Notes under the pieces: model-generated | Seen by the model: the letters and a program-made list of their open reading frames with translations, nothing else | Told to the model about the DNA's origin: nothing | Databases searched by the model: none | Shown here: positions 24,635-32,892 of the stretch, in pieces | Position numbering within the stretch: the stretch's first letter is position 1 | Layout of the letters: every line of letters starts with the position of its first letter | Assembly (NCBI RefSeq): GCF_016938855.1 | Contig: NZ_JAFHAP010000006.1 | Coordinates: 62,001-126,000, forward strand | DNA length: 64,000 bases | Origin: Polycladomyces zharkentensis | GTDB taxonomy: Bacteria; Bacillota; Bacilli; Thermoactinomycetales; JIR-001 | Reading direction: 5' to 3' | Position numbers and translations under genes: made by a program

Positions 24635-24994
24635 GTGGCACGTGTAAAAGGCGGGGTAGTGACGCGCCGTCGTCGGAAAAAAGTGTTGAAACTGGCCAAA
24701 GGTTACTTTGGTTCCAAACATACATTGTTCCGCACTGCGAAACAACAAGTGATGAAGTCGCTGATGTATGCGTATCGCGACCGTCGTCAGCGCAAACGCG
24801 ATTTCCGCAAATTGTGGATCACCCGGATCAACGCCGCGGCACGGATGAACGGTTTGTCCTATAACCGGTTGATGTACGGCTTGAAACAAGCGGGTGTGGA
24901 AATTAACCGCAAAATGTTGGCCGACTTGGCGGTGAACGACCAAAAAGCGTTTGCCGAATTGGCCAACCTGGCGAAAGAAAAACTGAACGCTTGA
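24635..24994 (+). CDS. rplT: 50S ribosomal protein L20
   Basis: 119-residue ribosomal protein ([42 protein letters not shown]). GTG at 24635 gives the universal MARVKGG start and has GGGAGGG upstream; the TTG two codons earlier is rejected. It assembles 23S rRNA and, by homology, represses its own operon through the leader. Confidence 0.97.
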   Translation: MARVKGGVVTRRRRKKVLKLAKGYFGSKHTLFRTAKQQVMKSLMYAYRDRRQRKRDFRKLWITRINAAARMNGLSYNRLMYGLKQAGVEINRKMLADLAVNDQKAFAELANLAKEKLNA

Positions 24995-25006
24995 TGAATG
25001 CGATCA

Positions 25007-25037
25007 CCCCCTCGTCCTATGGGCGAGGGGGTTTTGA
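25007..25037 (+). terminator. Terminator of infC-rpmI-rplT
   Basis: CCCCCTCG/CGAGGGGG arms followed by TTTTGATTG. Confidence 0.9.
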
Positions 25038-25074
25038 TTGGAGGATCAACGTCCACATGAAGGGGACATATCCC

Positions 25075-25309
25075 AGAGTGTGTCTGGTGTTGGCCACAGT
25101 GCTTTCCCGGCTCGCTTCACCTGCGCCCTGCAGGGATGCAGATGATGACCGCTCCGACCCGGTCAGCGCAAGTGGGCAAAGCACGCTTCGCTTTGAGAAA
25201 TTTGCCCGCGATTTTAAATCCTGCGCTTCCCGTGTCTTCGCTCAGTCAGGGCTTGGTCAGTCGCTCGTCCGGGAAAACATTGCTCCCGCGGAATGACCGG
25301 ACACGCCCT
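25075..25309 (-). repeat. Repeat A copy, inverted orientation
   Basis: 235 bases, complement of the copy 1 arrangement: AGAGTGTGTCTGG at the left edge, CCGGACACGCCCT at the right. Contains GGGCAAAGCACGCTTCGCTT and TTTGCCCGCG. The base after its right edge completes the stop codon of the downstream-facing transporter gene. Confidence 0.85.
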
Positions 25310-26612
25310 AGAAGTGCATCAAATAGCGGAGGTACAGATACACTTGCGCGATCGCCAAAGACAGAAGCGTGATGGGGGCGCCCACTTTCAGGTATTCCAC
25401 GTAGCTGAAACCCTTGCCTTCCCGGGCCGCGATGTTGGCCACAATCACGTTGGCGGAAGCGCCGATGATGGTGCCGTTTCCACCCAGGCAAGCGCCCAAC
25501 GCCAACGACCACCACAGTGCATTCGTTTCCGGAGAGTTGACGGGAAGTCCGAGAGTGGCTGTCATATCCTGAATCAGCGGGATCATCGTGGCCACGAACG
25601 GAATGTTGTCAATGACACCCGAAGCGATCCCGGAGACCCACAAGATCAGCGTAGCGGCCAATGGGATGTTCCCTTTCGTGAAATCCAACAGTTGAACGGC
25701 CAAATGCTTGATGACACCCACTTCCTGCAATCCGCCCACGAGTGTAAACAATGCGGCGAAAAAGAAAATGGTTTCCCACTCCACATAATCAAATGCCTCT
25801 TCGATTTTCTTTTTGTCCAAGCCGATGAGCATCAGCACCGTCGCTCCGGTGATGGCGATGACGGAGGCTTCCACATGGATGACGGAATGCAATACAAAAC
25901 CGAGGATGGTCAACCCAAGAACGAACAATGATTTTTTGGCCAATTTCCGATCCTGAATATAGGATTCTTCGTCCATCTCCATCAATCGGGAGACATGTTC
26001 CTCATCGGTGACCAATTGTTTTCGATAGATCCAGTACAACAGCAACAAGCTGACAGCGAGAATCACCAACACCACAGGTCCCAGATGGATCAGGAAGGCA
26101 TTGAACGTCAGGTGTTCATTGGCCGATCCGATCATGATATTGGGCGGGTCGCCGATCAAGGTGGCGGTTCCCCCGATGTTCGAAGCGATGATTTCCGAGA
26201 TGAAAAAGGGAACCGGACTTACTTTCAATATTTGGGTGACTGCCAGTGTGATGGGAACCACCAACAGTACGGTGGTCACATTGTCGAGAAAAGCAGATGC
26301 CACCGCTGTCAGCAGTGAAAACACGATCAGGATGCGGATCGGGTTTCCCTTGGCCGCTTTGGCGGATTTGATGGCCACATATTGAAAGACGCCCGTTTTG
26401 TTGAGAATGCCCACCAGGATCATCATGCCGATCAGCAACGTAATCGTATTCCATTCGATGTAGTATTCAAACACCCGGTGAATGTCCAGCACTCCCGCGA
26501 GAACCAGCAATGATGCACCCAACAGTGAAATCACGGCTCGATTGATTTTTTCCGTGACGATCACGGCATAGGTGATCAGAAAAATCGTGATTGCAATGAT
26601 GGTTTGCCCCAT
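25308..26612 (-). CDS. ArsB/NhaD-type ion transporter
   Basis: Ion-transporter superfamily (SLC13/ArsB/NhaD-like) membrane protein, 434 residues with about 11-12 helices in two inverted halves. Signature segments: FLDNVTTVLLVVPITLAV and NIGGTATLIGDPPNIMIGS in half one; GVIDNIPFVATMIPLI and GACLGGNGTIIGASANVIVANIA in half two. Na+/H+ exchange or anion export are both possible; no ars gene is nearby. ATG with AGGAGGAGG upstream. The TAG stop is composed of one flanking base plus the repeat A edge. A structured leader precedes it. Confidence 0.88.
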   Translation of the reverse strand: MGQTIIAITIFLITYAVIVTEKINRAVISLLGASLLVLAGVLDIHRVFEYYIEWNTITLLIGMMILVGILNKTGVFQYVAIKSAKAAKGNPIRILIVFSLLTAVASAFLDNVTTVLLVVPITLAVTQILKVSPVPFFISEIIASNIGGTATLIGDPPNIMIGSANEHLTFNAFLIHLGPVVLVILAVSLLLLYWIYRKQLVTDEEHVSRLMEMDEESYIQDRKLAKKSLFVLGLTILGFVLHSVIHVEASVIAITGATVLMLIGLDKKKIEEAFDYVEWETIFFFAALFTLVGGLQEVGVIKHLAVQLLDFTKGNIPLAATLILWVSGIASGVIDNIPFVATMIPLIQDMTATLGLPVNSPETNALWWSLALGACLGGNGTIIGASANVIVANIAAREGKGFSYVEYLKVGAPITLLSLAIAQVYLYLRYLMHF

Positions 26613-26624
26613 GTTTAACCTCCT

Positions 26625-26745
26625 CCTGCAAATGGGGAGCTCCTGTCATAAGGGCCCCAAAAAAGCAAAAAGGAGCCCTTGGGTGACAGGCTCCTCCGAT
26701 AGTCAAAAAGTTATTCATTTCTTTCACCAGTATAGCGAGAGACGG
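26625..26745 (-). promoter_or_regulatory. Structured two-state leader of the ArsB/NhaD-type gene
   Basis: Minus strand: promoter-like TTACTT-17-TATACT just upstream, then GGAGCC ... GGCTCC followed by TTTTT (a terminator). A second fold is possible in which GGAGCCTGTCA pairs with TGACAGGAGCTCC and AAGGGC with GCCCTT. The two are mutually exclusive. Resembles a riboswitch or attenuator; class not recognised. Confidence 0.6.
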
Positions 26746-26795
26746 GCCGGGAAGTAAATGAAGAAATGGTGAACGTTTGGATTTAACCGCAGATT

Positions 26796-27884
26796 TTATT
26801 GATTGGATGCAGCTTTCGTCGGGGTACTGTCCTGGGTAGCGGACCAGTTGCCACCGTCGGGTTTGCGGTACCAGGACGCATCATAGGCGGTGGAGGAATA
26901 AGTATATTGGTCGACGATCGTTCCTGAAGGACTTTTCAATGTGACATCATCACCGGTATTGTTGAAATAGTTGCTGGTTTCCCATACCCAGTATCCATGG
27001 GCGGGGATGGTGGTGCCTGACGGGATCGTGTAGGGAGCGGAACCGCCGCCGACGATGTCATCGATGATATAGCCGCCGATATTGACCGGGTTGTCGGACG
27101 GATTGTACAATTCCACGAATTCCTTGGTATATGCCGTTTGGGGGGCCGGCAGAACCTCATTGATCAAGACCGGGCCGGTGTTTCCCCCGTTGTCGCGCGT
27201 GTAGCCGGCTGATTGCGCATCGGCTTCCGTCCAGAAAAAGACGCGGTTTTCAACCGGAATTTGTTTGTAGTTGGCCGGGTCTACGTAGGTTTTGGTGTAA
27301 TAATCACCTACGTATTTGTCCGGTTGGCGGCCACCGATGCGCAAGCGAAATTCAAACGGCAGTTCCGTCAGCGGGTCGGCCGGATTCCAGATTCCCCGTC
27401 CCGCCTGTTTCGCTTCGAGCATTGCGGCGCGGTATTCCTCGTAATACTTCATGTTGGGATAGATGTAATACGTCACGGCATGGCCTTGGCGCAAGATCTC
27501 CTTGTTGACGTCGAGATTGCCTTTCCATACATGACCCAGTACGCGGCCGTAGCTGTCCTTTTCTTCCACGTCGGTCTCGATGGTGACTGGCGTTCCCGGA
27601 GGCAACAGCTGTTTGAGATAGTTGGATGCATCGTAGGCGTGGTGTCCCTGATTCTGCCCGTTGTAATTGGTTTCCGGGGTATCGACGGACACCAGACGAA
27701 CAGTAGTGGACCCCAGTACCGGTGTTTGCAAATGAATGGTGTCACCATCCACCACATCCGATACGACGGATGTGTAAGTGGCGGCCTCTGCCCGATGGGC
27801 AGGGAACAGGAACGGCATCATCCCGAAGACCGCCAACAATAGGACCAGCCCAACAATCGTCCGCTTCCAACCAAGATGATTCAC
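26796..27884 (-). CDS. Secreted thermonuclease with lamin-tail domain
   Basis: 362-residue exported protein. Signal peptide about 1-35 ending AHRAEA-A, SNase domain about 37-165 (VVDGDTIHL, RLVSVDTPET, EEKDSYGRVLGHVW: catalytic Arg/Glu/Arg positions present). A linker with FFWTEADAQSAGY is followed by a lamin-tail (LTD) domain about 245-355 (VLINEVLPAP, EFVELYNPSDNPVNIGGYIIDD). No lipobox, so released or wall-associated. GTG start, AAAGGAGG upstream. Second SNase of the window, clearly different from the lipoprotein at 13.5 kb. LTD role unknown, possibly substrate or surface binding. Confidence 0.87.
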   Translation of the reverse strand: MNHLGWKRTIVGLVLLLAVFGMMPFLFPAHRAEAATYTSVVSDVVDGDTIHLQTPVLGSTTVRLVSVDTPETNYNGQNQGHHAYDASNYLKQLLPPGTPVTIETDVEEKDSYGRVLGHVWKGNLDVNKEILRQGHAVTYYIYPNMKYYEEYRAAMLEAKQAGRGIWNPADPLTELPFEFRLRIGGRQPDKYVGDYYTKTYVDPANYKQIPVENRVFFWTEADAQSAGYTRDNGGNTGPVLINEVLPAPQTAYTKEFVELYNPSDNPVNIGGYIIDDIVGGGSAPYTIPSGTTIPAHGYWVWETSNYFNNTGDDVTLKSPSGTIVDQYTYSSTAYDASWYRKPDGGNWSATQDSTPTKAASNQ

Positions 27885-27985
27885 GAAACATCCTCCTTTG
27901 GTCTTGGGACTTTCGTCTCTCTCTCTCTTTTTATCATCACTTTTCGATTTTTTCGTAAAGTCCTTTTGTTTTTTTCATAAAAAAA

Positions 27986-28010
27986 CACCTGCCCTGATGG
28001 ACAGGTGAGA
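27986..28010 (-). terminator. Terminator of the MFS gene
   Basis: CACCTG/CAGGTG stem (with CCCTG/GG inner pairs); on the minus strand followed by TTTTTTTATG. Confidence 0.8.
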
Positions 28011-28018
28011 GGGTCGGG

Positions 28019-29647
28019 TTACGGACTGGCCTGCTCCTGAACAACATGACTCGCTGATTTTTCTCTTGGTGGCGTGTCGCCCCCTTGATTGGAGGTGCGC
28101 AGTGGAATCTCTTTCAGCCACAAGGTGAAGATCAGTGCGGCGAACAGCACGATCGCTCCTGCAAAAAATACGCTGTCCAGTGCATGAGCCAGTGTCGTCC
28201 TCAACATTTGGAGAATATGGTCAAACATCCCCGCCATGGATTCCGGAAGGCTGTTCCGAATTTGCGCCAATCGGTCCGGGTTCAACAGGATTTGTGGGTT
28301 GTTCAGGTCACTCAGTTTCTGCGCCAACACAGGGGACGGGGCCGGTTGTGCAGGATGTTGTGCCGTCAACCGTGACATTTCGTCTTTCATGTGGCCGGAC
28401 AGAATCGTTCCCATCACGGCTACGCCAACGGTGCCTCCCATTTGCCGGAACAGTTGGCTGGAAGAAGTGGCCACACCAAGATGGCGGTGTTCCACAGCGT
28501 TTTGCACCGTCAGCGTGAAAATGGGAAAAGCGATTCCCAATCCCGTCCCGATGATGATCATATAGAGGACGACCGCGCCGTTTGTGGCATCGGTATCCAA
28601 TAATGACATCAGATACATGCCGACCGCCATGAGCAAAATGCCGAACAGGGCCAGTCCTTTGTACTTCCCTGTGCGTGAGACGATTTGACCGCCGATGATA
28701 CTGGCGACGACCATGCTCAAGGTAAGCGGAATGGTCACGAAACTGGATCGGGTGGCAGAAGTGCCGATCACGCCCTGGATGAAGAACGGGGTATAGATGA
28801 TCGCCCCGAACATGCCGACTCCCAATGTGAAATTCACCAGGTTGGACAGGGTAAACATGGGGTTACCGAACAGATGCAGGGGTAGGACCGGATTTTTCGC
28901 TTTTCGCTCCACCCAGACGAACAAAATCAACGCCAGTATCGAACCGCCGAACAGGCCGATGATGGTGGGAGAGGACCAGGCATATTTACTCCCTGCCCAA
29001 GAGAAGGCCAGCAACAGCGGTGTGATGGTCAACGCAAGGAAAACCGACCCCGCTATGTCGATCGGTTCGTTCTCTTTGCGGCTGACCGACGGGAACAGCC
29101 ACCAGATCAACAGAAAGGCCACCAGACCGACGGGAAGAAAGATCCAGAAGATCCAGTGCCATTCCCAATGATCCACGATATACCCGCCCAATGTGGGTCC
29201 CAGCACGCTGGCCACTCCAAACGCGGCACTCAGGGCACCCTGCCAACGTCCCCGTTCGCGGGGCGGAAACAAATCCCCGACGGAGGTGAACGCCGTGGAC
29301 ATGATCATCCCTCCGCCCAATCCCTGAAACCCGCGATACAAAATGAGTTGGAAAATATCAGTAGCAGTGCCGCACAAAAGGGACCCCGTCACGAAAAGTC
29401 CGATCCCGATCAGCAAAAACGGCTTCCGGCCGTAGATATCAGAGAGTTTGCCGACCAAGATGGCCGTGATGCTGGACGTCAGCATGTAGATGGTGAACAC
29501 CCAGTTGAAATAGGACATGCCCCCCAGCTTGGAAACGATACGGGGCAACGCGTTGCCGATGATGGTCTGATTCAATGCGGCGAACAACATGGACGCCATG
29601 ATTGCCACCATAATCGTCAGTTTGCGTTTCGTATCCAAATGCTCCAT
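28019..29647 (-). CDS. MFS multidrug exporter, DHA2 (14-TMS) family
   Basis: Proton-driven drug exporter of the EmrB/QacA/LmrB type, 542 residues with 14 predicted helices. Motif A GKLSDIYGRKPFLLIG, motif C GPTLGGYIVDHWEWHWIFW, motif LNQTIIGNALPRI in helix 1. C-terminal soluble loop (LTAQHPAQPAPSPVLAQKL) before the last helix. ATG with GGAGGGGAATGG upstream. Transcribed after the MarR gene, 75 bases downstream, suggesting repression by that regulator and induction by its ligand. Confidence 0.9.
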   Translation of the reverse strand: MEHLDTKRKLTIMVAIMASMLFAALNQTIIGNALPRIVSKLGGMSYFNWVFTIYMLTSSITAILVGKLSDIYGRKPFLLIGIGLFVTGSLLCGTATDIFQLILYRGFQGLGGGMIMSTAFTSVGDLFPPRERGRWQGALSAAFGVASVLGPTLGGYIVDHWEWHWIFWIFLPVGLVAFLLIWWLFPSVSRKENEPIDIAGSVFLALTITPLLLAFSWAGSKYAWSSPTIIGLFGGSILALILFVWVERKAKNPVLPLHLFGNPMFTLSNLVNFTLGVGMFGAIIYTPFFIQGVIGTSATRSSFVTIPLTLSMVVASIIGGQIVSRTGKYKGLALFGILLMAVGMYLMSLLDTDATNGAVVLYMIIIGTGLGIAFPIFTLTVQNAVEHRHLGVATSSSQLFRQMGGTVGVAVMGTILSGHMKDEMSRLTAQHPAQPAPSPVLAQKLSDLNNPQILLNPDRLAQIRNSLPESMAGMFDHILQMLRTTLAHALDSVFFAGAIVLFAALIFTLWLKEIPLRTSNQGGDTPPREKSASHVVQEQASP

Positions 29648-29713
29648 CCATTCCCCTCCTTCTATTCATTAGACCACAGAAAAATTGATTAAGTGAAATA
29701 ATCGCCAAACGAA

Positions 29714-29749
29714 ACGCGTCTGTCAGATTAATTTCCGAAACAGACGCGT
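29714..29749 (-). terminator. Hairpin across the marR stop codon
   Basis: ACGCGTCTGT/ACAGACGCGT stem spans the last codons of the regulator; weak T-tract (TTTCGTTT) on the minus strand. May attenuate readthrough into the exporter gene. Confidence 0.5.
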
Positions 29750-30139
29750 CATCGTTTCGATTTCTTCCGTCGTCAAACCATCGAACCGACGTTGGAAATA
29801 AGCCCGTTTCTTCTCTTCCAGCTCCCGGATGGTCGTTTCCCCTTCGTTTGTGATCCGCAGTTCCACCACTCGTTTGTCGCGACGGGAGCGTTGGCGCTCC
29901 ACCCAACCTTTGTTCACCAAACGATCGGTCACATTGGTGATGTGGCTGGCGGATACCTCCAATTCCTGGGCCAGTTCCGACACGGTTTGCGGTCCCTTCT
30001 CCCTGAGCTGTTTGAGGACGAAGAAATCGCCGCTGGAGATGGTTTCACCCAAGACGACCTGCATTTCCTTCCGCAGTTTGCGAATCAAAGTTCTGAGGGA
30101 AATCTCCAATTCATTCAGCAGTTCCTGCCTGGTACTCAC
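29723..30139 (-). CDS. MarR-family transcriptional regulator
   Basis: Winged-helix repressor, 138 residues. HTH VSELAQELEVSASHITNVTDRLVNKGWVER (about 54-83) and wing SRRDKRVVELRITNEG. GTG start read as MSTRQELLNEL; a TGCAGT-spaced GGAG precedes it. Sits directly upstream of the DHA2 exporter in the same direction. A palindrome between its promoter and start codon is the probable operator, implying autoregulation. Confidence 0.88.
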   Translation of the reverse strand: MSTRQELLNELEISLRTLIRKLRKEMQVVLGETISSGDFFVLKQLREKGPQTVSELAQELEVSASHITNVTDRLVNKGWVERQRSRRDKRVVELRITNEGETTIRELEEKKRAYFQRRFDGLTTEEIETMTRLFRKLI

Positions 30140-30167
30140 ACTGCACTCCTTTCCGACGAATGAAATG

Positions 30168-30208
30168 TTAACTTAGTTAATTATATAAAAAGAAGGGGAA
30201 AAGAGCAA
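30168..30208 (-). promoter_or_regulatory. marR promoter and palindromic operator
   Basis: Minus strand: TTGCTC (30203-30208), 17-base spacer, TATAAT (30180-30185), then palindrome TTAAC-TTA-GTTAA at 30168-30180 directly downstream, about 30 bases before the start. Confidence 0.75.
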
Positions 30209-30258
30209 TTTTCGATCGGTCGGTTTCACGCTCTGATGGCCGTTTCTTCAAACTACTC

Positions 30259-30287
30259 TTGATCTTGGATCGGATTTTCTATAAAAT
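30259..30287 (+). promoter_or_regulatory. Promoter of the aldo/keto reductase gene
   Basis: TTGATC (30259-30264), 17-base spacer, TAAAAT (30282-30287). A small GGGG/CCCC hairpin lies in the leader. Confidence 0.65.
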
Positions 30288-30378
30288 AAGAAAAGTAACT
30301 TCCTAATATTTAGTTTGTGCAAAGGGGATCAATCTCTCAGGGGAAAGCCCCAACTCAAATAGCGGGAGGAATACATAA

Positions 30379-31209
30379 ATGGCGAAACATATCGCGGATA
30401 CGACTGTTTTGGCTAACGGCGTAAAATTTCCATGGCTCGGCTTGGGCGTTTGGAAAGCAAAAGAAGGGAGCGAAGTGGAAAATGCGGTAAAAGCGGCGAT
30501 CCAAATCGGCTATCGCAGTGTGGACACGGCGGCGGTTTACCAAAACGAAGAGGGTGTCGGCAGAGCGATCAAGGAATGCGGGGTACCGCGCGAGGAATTG
30601 TTTATCACGACGAAAGTGTGGAATGCTGATCAAGGGTATGAGTCCACCTTAAAGGCATTTGAAACCAGCCGCAAGAAATTGGGTCTGGAATATGTGGATC
30701 TGTACTTGGTACACTGGCCGGTGAAAGGAAAATACAAAGAAACGTGGAAAGCGCTCGAGAAACTGTATAAAGAGGGATGGGTGCGGGCAATCGGTGTGAG
30801 CAACTTCCAGGTGCACCATCTCAAGGATGTGATGGAAGACTGCGAAGTGAAACCGATGGTGAACCAAGTGGAGTTTCACCCTTACCTGACGCAAAAGGAA
30901 CTGCTCGCCTTCTGCAAAGAGCAAAACATCCAGCTTGAAGCCTGGAGCCCGCTCATGCAAGGGGAAGTGGTCAACGTTCCGGAGATTCAGGAGCTGGCAA
31001 AAAAATACGGCAAAACGCCGGCGCAAATCGTGTTGCGTTGGGATCTCCAGCATGGTGTGGTCACCATTCCCAAATCCGTGAAAGAACATCGCATCAAAGA
31101 AAATGCGGATATCTTTGATTTTGAACTGACGGCGGAAGACATGGCGAAACTGGATGCGTTGAACAAAAACCACCGCTTTGGCCCCGACCCGGACAACTTT
31201 GATTTCTGA
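30379..31209 (+). CDS. Aldo/keto reductase, YtbE/YvgN type
   Basis: NADPH-dependent reductase for aldehydes such as methylglyoxal (substrate inferred from the family). (beta/alpha)8 barrel, 276 residues. Catalytic tetrad Asp49, Tyr54 ([14 protein letters not shown]), Lys79 (ITTKVWN) and His112 (LVHWP). Cofactor motif [13 protein letters not shown] near 230. ATG with GGGAGGA upstream; own promoter and terminator, so monocistronic. Confidence 0.9.
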   Translation: MAKHIADTTVLANGVKFPWLGLGVWKAKEGSEVENAVKAAIQIGYRSVDTAAVYQNEEGVGRAIKECGVPREELFITTKVWNADQGYESTLKAFETSRKKLGLEYVDLYLVHWPVKGKYKETWKALEKLYKEGWVRAIGVSNFQVHHLKDVMEDCEVKPMVNQVEFHPYLTQKELLAFCKEQNIQLEAWSPLMQGEVVNVPEIQELAKKYGKTPAQIVLRWDLQHGVVTIPKSVKEHRIKENADIFDFELTAEDMAKLDALNKNHRFGPDPDNFDF

Positions 31210-31303
31210 CGTGAAAAATCATCTAAACCAACGGAATGGTTACTTTTCAGATATGGTGAACTTGTTGAGCCGTTGCGGTACTTCAGGAACGCTCAAACAC
31301 ACG

Positions 31304-31335
31304 AAAGCTACCCCTTTCCGGGGTAGCTTTTCCCA
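31304..31335 (+). terminator. Terminator of the aldo/keto reductase gene
   Basis: AAAGCTACCCC/GGGGTAGCTTTT perfect arms followed by CCC; T-run is inside the stem. Confidence 0.85.
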
Positions 31336-31379
31336 TTTATCAGGCAGACAGCACCTTCATTCACAATTGGCGAGCCGTT

Positions 31380-31610
31380 TCAGAGATCGCGATTTTCCTG
31401 GATTCCCGTTTCTGGCGTATTTGTCCTGAGCACACAATCATCCCGAAAACAAACCGGGATGGTTGGATCAACAAGCTGACCAGAAACAAAGCAAGAGACC
31501 AAGAAGTGACTGAACACGATTGAAAACAGGGATGGACAGTCATCAGCGTTTGGGAACACAGTTTGAAGCAGCCAACACAGAAAAGCTACCCTTATTCTGC
31601 TCTTGGTTAG
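31380..31610 (+). pseudogene. Vsr-type mismatch endonuclease remnant
   Basis: One frame reads EIAIFLDSRFWRICPEH, then TIIPKTNRDGWINKLTRNK, then ARDQEVTEHD, an in-frame TGA at 31521-31523, and KQGWTVISVWEHSLK. This is the C-terminal two thirds of very-short-patch repair endonucleases (E. coli Vsr: IFTHGCFWHH ... WLEKIGKNVERDRR ... GWRVLIVWE). Besides the stop, the catalytic GCFWH motif is SRFWR and the N-terminus is missing. A second AAAGCTA/TAGCTTTT hairpin (31581-31616) ends it. Confidence 0.82.
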
Positions 31611-31654
31611 CTTTTCCTGTTTTTTGAATGTTAGAAGAGCGAAAAACGAATCAG

Positions 31655-31717
31655 GACTCCGATTTCCCGTCCGAAGTTCAGCACTCGACGGGAAATTCAA
31701 ACCCGCTCCAGAAAGCG
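31655..31717 (+). repeat. Repeat C copy 2
   Basis: ACTCCGATTTCCCGTC ... GACGGGAAATTCAAACCCGCTCC, matching 8466-8550 in both blocks with a shorter centre. The surrounding 31611-31789 has no gene. Confidence 0.5.
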
Positions 31718-31789
31718 CGAGTGTTCAACCGTTTTTTCAACAGAGATGAAGGATCGGAAAGGTTGGCACCTGAATAACGTGCGATGAAT

Positions 31790-32458
31790 TTACCGATGAC
31801 GTTTTCGGTAGACAATGAGCGAATAAACGGCCGGAATCATAGCCGTAAGAATGATTGCCGCAACCAACATCCCCACTGACATCCAGCCGGGCAGAAAAGC
31901 GGAGATGAGCATCAACCCGCCGGCAATCATCCAGAGAGGAGCCGCCAAGCGGTGGGTGCGTCGCCATACCTCTTCGTCCGCCAGTGTCCAAGGGGTCCTG
32001 ATCCCAAAGAAATAGTTGAACCGGACCTGACCCAGGAAATTTCCGATCACCATCCAGATCAATCCGACCATCAGCAATACGGCCATCTGCATATGGATGC
32101 GGTATCCCAGGTTGAAAGCCAGGATCAAGCCGAACATCACGGCCAGAAACGTGGTGATCGTCAAGCGGAAGATCTCATAAAAACGGCGAAATTTGGCGTA
32201 GTTTTCCCGTTTTGGGTCCAGGACGGGCAGATATTTGGTCAGCAGGGGAATGGCCGGCAATAACAATGACTGACTGATCAGAAAGATGCTTTTGGGCTGG
32301 TATCCGTCAGGTTGACCGGAGAACCCGAAATGGACGGCCATCTTGGGCGGCAGGGCGGGATACAACGTCCATGCAATCAGGAGCGGGAGGATTGCCACCG
32401 CCAGTGACGCCCAGTCACACCAACGCCAATGCCGATCATTTCCAATCATGCTCATCAT
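31790..32458 (-). CDS. SdpI-family membrane protein
   Basis: Six- or seven-helix membrane protein of the SdpI family. In B. subtilis SdpI is both immunity protein and signal sensor for the SdpC cannibalism toxin. Motifs PPKMAVHFGFSGQPDGYQPK and a C-terminal SdpI domain with GNFLGQVRFNYFFGIRTPWTLADEEVWRRTHRLAA. 222 residues. ATG overlaps the sdpR stop (ATGA). No sdpA, sdpB or sdpC is present, so this may be orphan immunity or a general family member. Confidence 0.85.
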   Translation of the reverse strand: MMSMIGNDRHWRWCDWASLAVAILPLLIAWTLYPALPPKMAVHFGFSGQPDGYQPKSIFLISQSLLLPAIPLLTKYLPVLDPKRENYAKFRRFYEIFRLTITTFLAVMFGLILAFNLGYRIHMQMAVLLMVGLIWMVIGNFLGQVRFNYFFGIRTPWTLADEEVWRRTHRLAAPLWMIAGGLMLISAFLPGWMSVGMLVAAIILTAMIPAVYSLIVYRKRHR

Positions 32459-32727
32459 TCCTTCCGATTGGGAGTGTCACTGATCTCCATCAGCCAACGC
32501 AAAACCTCTTGGACAACGGTGGTGTTGAGCGAGTAGACGATATACTGGCCTTTTCGCTCGCTCAATACCAGGCGTGCCTGCTTCAGCAGGTTGAGATGAT
32601 GGGAGATGCTGGGTTTGGTCATGTTGAAATGTCCGGCAATTTCCCCGGCGGTCAAATCCCCCTTTCGCAACAGACGGAGAATTTGCCGGCGCGTGGGATC
32701 AGCCAATGCTTTAAACGTGTCGTTCAG
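32455..32727 (-). CDS. ArsR/SdpR-type repressor
   Basis: Winged-helix ArsR-family protein with TFKALADPTRRQILRLLRKGDLTAGEIAGHFNMTKPSISHHLNLLKQARLV. It aligns with SdpR, which begins MNNVFKALSDPTRR. That register places the start at CTG 32727 (NDTFKALADP), with AGAGGTG six bases upstream. GTG 32736 is the alternative but has no ribosome site. About 90 residues. Coupled by four bases to the SdpI-like gene, the B. subtilis sdpRI order. Confidence 0.82.
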   Translation of the reverse strand: MNDTFKALADPTRRQILRLLRKGDLTAGEIAGHFNMTKPSISHHLNLLKQARLVLSERKGQYIVYSLNTTVVQEVLRWLMEISDTPNRKE

Positions 32728-32747
32728 GAATATCACCTCTAAGATGA

Positions 32748-32796
32748 TTAGATAAATATCTAAATACAGTATATGCCGGTTCGTGTATTTTGTCAC
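32748..32796 (-). promoter_or_regulatory. sdpRI promoter and operator
   Basis: Minus strand: GTGACA (32791-32796), 17-base spacer, TATACT (32768-32773), then the inverted repeat TTAGATA-AA-TATCTAA at 32748-32763. The palindrome sits at the start of transcription, as expected for SdpR autorepression. Confidence 0.75.
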
Positions 32797-32892
32797 GATT
32801 GCAAAAAAATCAGATCCCCCCCTGTGGACAGATTGGTGATTTTATACTAAGATTGTCAACAATATTTCTTTTATTGAGAAGGGGGCGAACTG

